From Thermoplasmata archaeon (GTDB lineage: Archaea > Thermoplasmatota > E2 > UBA202 > JdFR-43), in the NCBI GenBank assembly GCA_021161135.1, contig JAGHBD010000085.1, forward strand, positions 1-21,089: a DNA stretch of 21,089 nucleotides. The letters are read 5' to 3'. This document shows, in pieces, positions 8,273-14,091 of this stretch. Numbering within the stretch: position 1 is the first letter of the stretch; each line of letters opens with the position of its first letter. Made by a program: the position numbers and the translations under genes. The notes under the pieces are model-generated. The model was not told the origin of the DNA. It worked only from the letters and a program-made list of their open reading frames with translations, and searched no databases.

Positions 8273-8307
8273 GTAGCGGCATCCCATCCCCTCCCAAATA
8301 CCGCTAC
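8273..8307 (-). other. Hairpin between cdrS-like and ftsZ genes
   Basis: GTAGCGG (8273-8279) and CCGCTAC (8301-8307) form a perfect 7-bp stem with a 21-base loop. In the mRNA the left stem arm includes the cdrS-like stop codon, and the loop is very G-rich (three runs of G). The right arm ends about nine bases before the ftsZ ribosome binding site, so the fold could affect ftsZ initiation or mark an RNA cleavage point. Confidence 0.45.
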
Positions 8308-8531
8308 TTCTTCTTCAGTTTATCCACTTCTTCAGCAAATACCTGCAATTCCTGTAATTTTGTCCAGAACTCTGCTTTTTCTGCTGCATCGAGCATTAGT
8401 TCTTCGATATATTTTTTGAGAGCTCGTCTTATAGCTTCCGAACGTGAGCCAAACTCTCCCATTCTTATAAATGTATCAACTGCCCGAATCAGATGCACTG
8501 GAAGCCTTACAGTTATTTTCTCCGTTTCCAT
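8304..8531 (-). CDS. CdrS-like ribbon-helix-helix regulator, 75 aa
   Basis: A small DNA-binding protein of the ribbon-helix-helix (CopG-like) fold. The beta strand is EKITVRLP (4-11), helix A about 12-24 and helix B about 29-44 with the typical FGSRSEAIRRAL segment. The charged helical tail (45-75) may give oligomerisation. The frame is open up to 8657, but ATG 8531 is chosen because the strand of the fold begins four residues later and the extra upstream residues have no family likeness. In Haloarchaea CdrS is a ribbon-helix-helix regulator encoded beside ftsZ2 that controls division genes. Here it is followed by ftsZ after 52 bases on the same strand, so I infer the same role and possible self-regulation through the upstream repeats. 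Confidence 0.85.
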   Translation of the reverse strand: METEKITVRLPVHLIRAVDTFIRMGEFGSRSEAIRRALKKYIEELMLDAAEKAEFWTKLQELQVFAEEVDKLKKK

Positions 8532-8544
8532 ATTTTTCCCCCGA

Positions 8545-8641
8545 GGACAAATGACGTTTTTGCTGCGTATATATGCCAGCTTTACGCCAGCCATAGAGGG
8601 CGTATGTACGCCCGAAGGTGAGTTTTTTACGTCATTTGTCC
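8545..8641 (-). promoter_or_regulatory. 97-base inverted-repeat element in the cdrS-ftsZ leader: possible structured RNA or operator cluster
   Basis: Perfect 13-bp arms GGACAAATGACGT (8545-8557) and ACGTCATTTGTCC (8629-8641) enclose 71 bases. Inside are a second perfect dyad, GGGCGTA/TACGCCC (8598-8613), and a third helix pairing 8584-8591 with 8562-8568 (seven pairs, one bulged G). Read as minus-strand RNA this is a three-way junction: a 13-bp closing stem, a 6-bp hairpin with an ACAU loop, and a 7-bp hairpin. It ends just before a GGGGGA stretch and the ATG of the cdrS-like gene. The right arm is also part of a TTTGTC/GACAAA dyad (8635-8647). TACGCC occurs at 8583 and 8607 and, inverted, at 8599, which could be regulator half-sites. 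Confidence 0.55.
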
Positions 8642-8662
8642 GACAAAAGTAATACAATTGGA

Positions 8663-8675
8663 GTTTATATATTTT
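8663..8675 (-). promoter_or_regulatory. Strong TATA-like box for the cdrS-ftsZ operon
   Basis: On the minus strand AAAATATATAAAC is centred near 8668. A start about 26 bases downstream falls at about 8642, at the first base of the 13-bp stem, so the transcript would begin with the closing helix of the leader. A weaker box, CATATATA, on the minus strand at about 8568-8575 would instead start within the left arm near 8543 and give an almost leaderless cdrS-like mRNA. Confidence 0.5.
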
Positions 8676-8721
8676 TCTGTTTGGAGAAGATGAAACATTG
8701 CAAATCTATAACAAAAATGCC

Positions 8722-8730
8722 TTTAAATAA
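8722..8730 (+). promoter_or_regulatory. TATA-like box for the exported transglutaminase gene
   Basis: TTTAAATAA lies about 22-26 bases before ATG 8748, and there is no Shine-Dalgarno in the T-rich stretch between, consistent with leaderless transcription. Confidence 0.5.
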
Positions 8731-8747
8731 TTTTTTTATTTAATCAT

Positions 8748-9740
8748 ATGAAAAAATTTGCAGCATTACTGATGATATCCATATTTTTATTAACAATTCC
8801 TGCAGATTCCATCCATTTTAGAAGAAATATGGAAAGATGTGTGACAAAACACGAGCTTGCATTTCCTTTCCTTTTCTGGAGATGGGGAGGAAAGAATGTG
8901 ATTATAGAGTATAAGGATGTTGTGAGAAACAATGATAGTTTCGTTGCTTCCATTAAAGCATACTTTGCAATACCTCCTTCTCTTCCGAATCAGGAAATAT
9001 CTGATATTGAATTTAATCCACAACCAGATGAAATCCTTGAAGACAGATGGGGACAAAAAGTGGCAGCATATTATTTCACCCTCGCTCCCAATGAAACGAA
9101 AGAAATTTCATGGAGGGTAAGGGCGAGAGTGTATAACATAAGGTATATCCTTCTTCCATTCTTGGTTGGCAATGAAATTCCTCCAGACATACTGGAAAAA
9201 TATACGGTGGATGATGAAATGTATAAAATAAATCATCCACTCATTCAGCAAATAGTTCAAGAGGTGGCTGGGGGCATCGATAATCTCCTCATCAAGGCAG
9301 TAAAACTGCATGATTATGTCATAGCAAAGCTCGATTATGCTATCGATGACAGATGGGATGATGCGCCAACTGTGCTTGAAAGAGGCAATGGTTCATGCTC
9401 CGAATATTGCTTTGCCTTCATTGCACTCTGCAGAGCTGCTGGCATTCCAGCACAATACAAGGGAGGGACGTATCTTGCTGAAAAGCCACCATACAATGAT
9501 AGCATCTTCCACAGAATGGTATTAATATACCTTCCAAACTATGGATGGATACCTGTTGATATGACCTTTGATGAATGGATTTTACACCATTATGCCTTCG
9601 GTTTCCACAGTAATAGATTCTTTGCTTTGATGACAGGTGGCGGCTCATCAGAATATCTTAACTGGACATACAACAGCCATTATGTTTCGAATGCTCACCT
9701 AGATGTAGATTCGACAGCCACATGGATTGAATGGAATTAG
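8748..9740 (+). CDS. Exported transglutaminase-like protein, 330 aa
   Basis: A papain-fold enzyme of the transglutaminase-like superfamily; members act as proteases, amidases or protein cross-linkers, and the reaction here is not known. Residues 1-20 form a signal peptide (charged MKK, then a hydrophobic core). Residues 40-130 look like a beta-rich domain. The catalytic triad is visible as Cys217 in GNGSCSEY, His255 in FHRMV and Asp271 in VDMTFDE. The usual run after the Cys (FAFIALCRAAGIPA) is conserved. It ends tail to tail with the FG-GAP protein gene, stops overlapping by four bases, and both products are exported. No anchor at the C-terminus is seen, so the protein is probably released or loosely surface bound. 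Confidence 0.88.
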   Translation: MKKFAALLMISIFLLTIPADSIHFRRNMERCVTKHELAFPFLFWRWGGKNVIIEYKDVVRNNDSFVASIKAYFAIPPSLPNQEISDIEFNPQPDEILEDRWGQKVAAYYFTLAPNETKEISWRVRARVYNIRYILLPFLVGNEIPPDILEKYTVDDEMYKINHPLIQQIVQEVAGGIDNLLIKAVKLHDYVIAKLDYAIDDRWDDAPTVLERGNGSCSEYCFAFIALCRAAGIPAQYKGGTYLAEKPPYNDSIFHRMVLIYLPNYGWIPVDMTFDEWILHHYAFGFHSNRFFALMTGGGSSEYLNWTYNSHYVSNAHLDVDSTATWIEWN

Positions 9741-10927
9741 CCAGCATATTTGAATATCCATGCTTCATAATCTTCTCCTAAGGAGGAGACTCCAACAGAG
9801 CCAGCATGAATTTCATTTTTGCCATCATTATCGAAATCGCCGACGCATGTAACGGCAAGTAAGCCGTGTGTGACATCGATGAGATATTCCTCCTCATACT
9901 CCCTTCCATTCCACTCAAGTATATGCACATAGTTTGTTCCTACTGCCACCTCCGCCCTGCCATCGTTATCCACGTCGCCCACATCTATGGCTTCAATCGT
10001 GCCCTCTTCGCCTTCCCAGTAAAAGCTGGCTTTTTCCACATATTTTCCATTGTCATATTCATATATTTTGAGCATTGGGGCATAGAAAGTTACATGGATT
10101 TCTGCCCTGCCATCATTATCACTATCCTTTGCCACGCATCCAAATGGATATGATTTGTTATGTTTTGCCACAATCTCTTCATCCCATCCATTTCCATTCC
10201 ATTCAAGAGCTATAGTGGCATTGGTATTACATAATAGCTCGTTTTTGCCGTCGTTATCAACATCTGCTATCCATGGAAAATATACCCAGTAGTTGCCCGG
10301 ATAATCCCATTCTGTCTCCTTAACAAATTCATTTCCATTCCATTTTAGCACAATAACTTCAGGGGCATCTGGATATCCTCCTGTAACCACAACCTCATTT
10401 TTTCCATCATTATCCACATCGCCGACGATACAATCCAAAGTTGTTCCCCATTTCCTCCCGCTATAGACAACATACATCCCAATTTTTCTATAGCCTTCCC
10501 CATCCCATTTAAATGCAGAGAAGTGGCGACCCCATGCCACGCCAATTTCATTTTTGCCGTCGTTATCAGCATCTCCTATGAAAAAGCCAGTTGCTGAGCC
10601 AAATGGTTGCGGAATCCCAAAAAATGAATAGCCTATGCCAAAAACCATATCGACGATGCGAGCTGCCTCATAATATGTATGCCTGCTTTCATCATATTTC
10701 ATGACTCTCATGAAAGGGTCTCTCCCTCCAATCAACAACTCATTTTTGCCATCGCCATCACAATCGCCAACAGGCTGCGGACCTTCATAGCGGGCACTCC
10801 ACCACGGAAATTTACCATAGCTCTTTTCCCACTGGATCACGAAATCTTGGCTGTGGATTGTGAAAAGAAAGGGGTTTGAAAGTGGAATTAACAGCAGGAT
10901 GGCGAAAAGCATTCCTACTCTCTTCAT
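9737..10927 (-). CDS. Exported FG-GAP/VCBS seven-repeat beta-propeller protein, 396 aa
   Basis: A secreted protein built almost only from FG-GAP repeats, the blades of integrin-like propellers. The signal peptide covers about residues 1-27. Seven calcium-binding motifs of the form DxDxDG(K/R)xE start at residues 55, 119, 170, 222, 268, 318 and 364, spaced 46-64 residues apart, which predicts a complete seven-bladed propeller with no other domain. Such propellers bind proteins or glycans; the ligand is unknown. A TATA-like AAATTTATTG lies about 26 bases before the ATG with no Shine-Dalgarno. It shares overlapping stops with the exported transglutaminase gene and is divergent from phosphopantothenate synthetase. 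Confidence 0.92.
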   Translation of the reverse strand: MKRVGMLFAILLLIPLSNPFLFTIHSQDFVIQWEKSYGKFPWWSARYEGPQPVGDCDGDGKNELLIGGRDPFMRVMKYDESRHTYYEAARIVDMVFGIGYSFFGIPQPFGSATGFFIGDADNDGKNEIGVAWGRHFSAFKWDGEGYRKIGMYVVYSGRKWGTTLDCIVGDVDNDGKNEVVVTGGYPDAPEVIVLKWNGNEFVKETEWDYPGNYWVYFPWIADVDNDGKNELLCNTNATIALEWNGNGWDEEIVAKHNKSYPFGCVAKDSDNDGRAEIHVTFYAPMLKIYEYDNGKYVEKASFYWEGEEGTIEAIDVGDVDNDGRAEVAVGTNYVHILEWNGREYEEEYLIDVTHGLLAVTCVGDFDNDGKNEIHAGSVGVSSLGEDYEAWIFKYAG

Positions 10928-10998
10928 GGAGATATATTCTTTACCCCAATAAATTTTTTCTGGCGCAATCTTTATTTGTCACTCTCTCCTTAATTCTT
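10928..10998. promoter_or_regulatory. Divergent leaderless promoters (FG-GAP gene and phosphopantothenate synthetase)
   Basis: CAATAAATTTTTT (10948-10960) read on the minus strand is centred about 26 bases before the FG-GAP start at 10927. ATCTTTATTT (10968-10977) on the plus strand is centred about 26 bases before ATG 10999. Both genes lack ribosome binding sites, so the 71-base gap appears to hold two back-to-back leaderless promoters. Confidence 0.5.
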
Positions 10999-11736
10999 AT
11001 GATACCTAAAAGTCACCCCCGCTATGAAAGCCTTGTAATGAGGGAGAAGATAGCGAAAGGAGTGGAAGAAGGAATAGTGCATATCACTGGCTTAATTGCT
11101 CACGGAAGGGGGGAAGCCTTTGATTACCTCATTGGAGAAAAGACACAGGATTTCGCCATGAAGGCGGCAGAAGCGGCGGCAGCATTCCTAAAACTGGCGC
11201 AGCATCCAGTTATATCTGTAAATGGAAATGTTGCTGCTCTTGCTGCTGAAGAGGTGGTGAAACTTGCAGATGCTGCGGGAGCAAGAATAGAAGTTAATCT
11301 TTTTCACAGAAGCGAGGAAAGGATAAGGAAAATAATTGGGGTGCTGGAGGCTGCGGGCGGAAGAAACATCCTTGGCAATGAAGGAGATGCTCGAATTCCC
11401 GGCTTGGAGCATGACAGGGCATTATGTAGTTCTGAGGGAATATATAGTAGCGACGTAGTTTTAGTTCCGCTTGAAGACGGAGACAGATGCGAAGCGTTGA
11501 AGAAAATGGGTAAAGTAGTCCTTACAATAGATTTAAATCCTCTCTCCAGAACAGCAAGATGTGCAGATGTTACAATTGTGGATAATGTTACAAGAGCTAT
11601 CCCCAACATAAGGAGAAGTTATGAAAGTATTGACGATGCAGAAAAAATTATTGAGGAATGGGATAATAGAAAGAATCTTCAGAAAGCTCTCGATTTTATA
11701 TGCTCGCGCCTCCAGAAAATCTACTCTGAATGCTGA
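10999..11736 (+). CDS. 4-phosphopantoate--beta-alanine ligase (archaeal phosphopantothenate synthetase), 245 aa
   Basis: Joins 4-phosphopantoate and beta-alanine with ATP, the archaeal step replacing pantothenate synthetase in CoA synthesis. The family signature MIPKSHPRY opens the protein, followed by HGRGEAFDYLIGE (35-47), VNGNVAAL (74-81), DLNPLSRTA (178-186) and NVTRA (196-200). The frame is open upstream to 10876, but that would add 41 residues with no family likeness, and the signature starts exactly at ATG 10999. Length is about 245-260 in the family. The partner pantoate kinase gene is not in this window. The 3' end overlaps the convergent antiporter gene by 16 bases. Confidence 0.93.
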   Translation: MIPKSHPRYESLVMREKIAKGVEEGIVHITGLIAHGRGEAFDYLIGEKTQDFAMKAAEAAAAFLKLAQHPVISVNGNVAALAAEEVVKLADAAGARIEVNLFHRSEERIRKIIGVLEAAGGRNILGNEGDARIPGLEHDRALCSSEGIYSSDVVLVPLEDGDRCEALKKMGKVVLTIDLNPLSRTARCADVTIVDNVTRAIPNIRRSYESIDDAEKIIEEWDNRKNLQKALDFICSRLQKIYSEC

Positions 11737-12866
11737 TTTTCCTCTCCTTTATAAACAATTTTGAGAGCAACTGGAGTTATGAATGAGGAAATTATGACGA
11801 GAAGAATTGTAGCTGCCAGCACTTGATGGGCGAGAGTCTCATTGAATATTCCCATGGTAATTTCCGTTGTCACAACAACCAACGCTACCTCCATGCGTGG
11901 CATCATGCCCACGCCAACAGCAAAAGCATCTCTTGCTTTGAATCCACATAATCTTGCACCTGTTGAACATCCAATTATTTTGCCGAGGAGAGCCATGGGT
12001 ATGAAAAGAAGGACAAGGGGACCAATATCTTTAAGGGCATAGAAATCGAATGAGGCTCCAACCCATATGAAAAATAGCGGAATGAAAAAGTTCTCTCCCA
12101 TTTGCCTAACAAATTCATTTATTCTCCTTCTTTGCGGAAGATTGCTCAATGCTAAGCCACCGAAAAATGAGCCAGTTATTGCAGCAAGTCCCAAATCGTG
12201 GGCGAGGGCGGAAAATATGAAGGAAAATGATAGGGCAGCAGTGAGCATGAAGCGAGGAATATGAAGTTTTACATCCCTTATTTTATTTATAAGGAATGCA
12301 ACACAAACAAAAATGAGGAAGAAAAGAGCCACTTTTGCTATGAGAAGTGCTGGCTCTCCTCTGCCGAGAGTGAAGGAAAGAACGAGTATGCCAAGCACGT
12401 CATCAAGCACAGCAACAGTTAGTATTAACTCTCCTACTTTTGAATGAAGGGCATGCATCTCCATTAAGGTTCTCACTGTTATTCCGACGCTTGTTGCAAC
12501 GAGTATGTTTCCTATTGCTATACTTGTCCTTACATCATATCCGAGCAAATAGCCAGCGATGTAACCAAAAAAGAATGCGACGGCGACATCAAACATGGAG
12601 GTAATCATTCCGTTTTTACCTGCTGCCTTTATTTCATCCAAGCCTATTTCCAAGCCAGATATGAAAAGCAGGAGTATTATGCCTATTTGCCCAAGCCCCT
12701 CTGTTACAGGTGAAAGATATTTCATGCCAAAAAATTCGCCAAGTATGAAAGGACCGACTACAATGCCTGCTATAATCTCCCCTATCACTGCCGGCTGCCT
12801 TATCCTTTCCATTGCATGCCCAAGTATTTTTGCAAGCAGCAGCGCAATACCTATTTCTAGTAACAT
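11721..12866 (-). CDS. Cation/proton antiporter, CPA2 (Kef/NapA) type, 381 aa
   Basis: A membrane exchanger of Na+ or K+ for protons. About 12-13 hydrophobic segments fill the chain, starting at residue 1. The ion-binding pair is visible as Asp155-Asp156 in AVLDDVLG, the arrangement of electrogenic Na+/H+ exchangers rather than Kef-type QD. An early PxxIGEIIAGIVVGP (residues 25-39) is typical of the family. It has no C-terminal TrkA or CBS domain of its own. Its ATG overlaps the stop of the CBS-domain gene in a TAATG, so the two are translationally coupled and the CBS protein is a likely regulatory partner. Confidence 0.9.
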   Translation of the reverse strand: MLLEIGIALLLAKILGHAMERIRQPAVIGEIIAGIVVGPFILGEFFGMKYLSPVTEGLGQIGIILLLFISGLEIGLDEIKAAGKNGMITSMFDVAVAFFFGYIAGYLLGYDVRTSIAIGNILVATSVGITVRTLMEMHALHSKVGELILTVAVLDDVLGILVLSFTLGRGEPALLIAKVALFFLIFVCVAFLINKIRDVKLHIPRFMLTAALSFSFIFSALAHDLGLAAITGSFFGGLALSNLPQRRRINEFVRQMGENFFIPLFFIWVGASFDFYALKDIGPLVLLFIPMALLGKIIGCSTGARLCGFKARDAFAVGVGMMPRMEVALVVVTTEITMGIFNETLAHQVLAATILLVIISSFITPVALKIVYKGEENQHSE

Positions 12867-13324
12867 TATCTCTTACCCAGCAATATTTGGAGAATATAAT
12901 GAACCGTTATTTCCCCAACTATTTCATCTCCCTCAACTACAGGCAATCTTCGCAGCCCTGAATTTACCATCCTCGTCAACACCTCACCAATTTTATCTTC
13001 AGGGGAGCATTTTATAAGCTGGCGATGCATCACATCCTCAGCCTTTTTGGCAGTGCCATGCTGAAGCGAGACAGAATATTTTTTCCCAAACACATATTTT
13101 GGAAGGCGCGGCGGCGCAATGAGGCGGAGCACGTCACTTTCTGTGATTACACCACACAACTTCTTACTCCCTTTTTCCTCAACAATCCATACATGGTCAC
13201 GGGCTGTGAGGATGGAAAGCACTTCCTCGATGTTAGCATTTTTTTCGATCATTGGTAAATTCCATATCTGTTTTTCATCGAGAATATCCTTCACCTTTCT
13301 CTCATGAAGCTCTTTCAAATCCAC
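12866..13324 (-). CDS. Two-CBS-domain protein, probable regulator of the antiporter, 152 aa
   Basis: CBS pairs (Bateman modules) bind adenine nucleotides or other ligands and control attached or partner proteins. The first CBS covers about residues 10-70 and ends VCGVITESDVLRL-like (CGVITESDVLRL), the second about 92-150, beginning with EDVM and ending IVGEITVHYIL. No other domain is present. The frame is open to a TTG at 13360; I prefer GTG 13324 because a TATA-like AAATTTAATT lies about 26 bases before it and the first CBS follows at a normal distance. The stop overlaps the antiporter start by one base (TAATG). I infer that it senses energy or ionic state for the antiporter. Confidence 0.82.
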   Translation of the reverse strand: MDLKELHERKVKDILDEKQIWNLPMIEKNANIEEVLSILTARDHVWIVEEKGSKKLCGVITESDVLRLIAPPRLPKYVFGKKYSVSLQHGTAKKAEDVMHRQLIKCSPEDKIGEVLTRMVNSGLRRLPVVEGDEIVGEITVHYILQILLGKR

Positions 13325-13363
13325 GATTAGAATGCGGAAAAGGGAATTAAATTTTTCCAAAGA

Positions 13364-14050
13364 TTATGAAGAAAAGCGATATTTTATCAGGAATTTGAGA
13401 TTTCTCCATCCATCTTCCCATGATTGTATTTTGGCAACACCTTTTCTCCTGTAAAGACATGACGGTATTTCCTTTGCCTTCACCTTTTTAAACATCTCTA
13501 TTTTTATTTCCTCCGAAAACGGCATGCCATCGTGAAATTCTTCAAGAGGCTTTATTTTTTTCAATGCCTCTCTCCTTATTATCCACATGCCCGATTGTGA
13601 ATCCTTGAGTTTTATTCCATAAAGGAGGCGAAGAGTGAAAGAGAGTATAAAATTACCCACAAAATGCTTGAAACTCATTGCCCCATGTTTCAATTCTGCA
13701 AATCTATTTGTTGTTATGAAATCAAGATTTTCTTTCAGCAGCAAATCCACATATTCATGTGCCTTATCAAAAGGATAGGTGCCATCGGCATCACCTGTAA
13801 CTATGACATCCCCATCCACTTTTGCAAGCCCCGTTTTATATGCTCTTCCATAACCTTTTCGTGGCTCTATTATTATTTTTGCTCCCTTTTCTTTTGCTAT
13901 TTCTCTTGTTCTATCTGTAGAATTTCCATCCACAATTACTATTTCCAGTTCCCATCCTCTCTTCTCAAATTCCTCTTTTTTAATTGAATCTATTGTAACC
14001 CCTATGCCTTCCTCCTCGTTAAGTGTTGGAAGGAGAATGCTCACCTTCAT
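13364..14050 (-). CDS. Family 2 glycosyltransferase (dolichol-phosphate mannosyltransferase-like), 228 aa
   Basis: A GT-A fold enzyme using nucleotide sugars, probably making a polyprenyl-phosphate sugar for protein or lipid glycosylation. The N-terminal LLPTLNEEEGI (6-16), Asp41 in IVDGNSTD, and the metal-binding DAD at 87-89 are the standard landmarks. The C-terminal part lacks the extra membrane helices of longer forms, so it is a soluble or peripheral enzyme with length near that of archaeal DPM1-like proteins. The start is ATG 14050; an in-frame TTG one codon upstream is less likely. The ATG overlaps the stop of a 13-codon ORF that bridges from the radical SAM gene, with which it is probably co-transcribed. 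Confidence 0.88.
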   Translation of the reverse strand: MKVSILLPTLNEEEGIGVTIDSIKKEEFEKRGWELEIVIVDGNSTDRTREIAKEKGAKIIIEPRKGYGRAYKTGLAKVDGDVIVTGDADGTYPFDKAHEYVDLLLKENLDFITTNRFAELKHGAMSFKHFVGNFILSFTLRLLYGIKLKDSQSGMWIIRREALKKIKPLEEFHDGMPFSEEIKIEMFKKVKAKEIPSCLYRRKGVAKIQSWEDGWRNLKFLIKYRFSS

Positions 14051-14091
14051 CAAACTGCATTCCTTCCTGCCTTATATTCTTTTGCCTCCAT
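14050..14091 (-). CDS. Possible 13-codon minigene linking radical SAM and glycosyltransferase genes
   Basis: Directly after the radical SAM stop, ATG at 14091 opens 13 codons (MEAKEYKAGRNAV) that end in TGA overlapping the glycosyltransferase ATG (TGATG). A GGAGG lies just inside its second and third codons and GGAAGG near its end. It could couple translation across the 41-base gap, or be chance. Confidence 0.2.
   Translation of the reverse strand: MEAKEYKAGRNAV

Noticed and set aside
8280..8300. G-quadruplex in the loop between cdrS-like gene and ftsZ
   Set aside because: Only three runs of three or more G are present, so a stable intramolecular quadruplex is not expected.
8532..8657. Longer N-terminus for the cdrS-like protein (open frame to 8657)
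   Set aside because: The added residues are encoded by the inverted-repeat element and have no ribbon-helix-helix likeness; the fold begins four residues after ATG 8531.
9866..10153. 95-codon frame opposite the FG-GAP gene
   Set aside because: It lies fully inside a well-supported gene on the other strand and shows no domain; it is a shadow of repeat-biased codons.
10876..10998. Longer N-terminus for phosphopantothenate synthetase
   Set aside because: The family signature begins exactly at ATG 10999, and the upstream stretch overlaps the divergent FG-GAP gene and both promoters.
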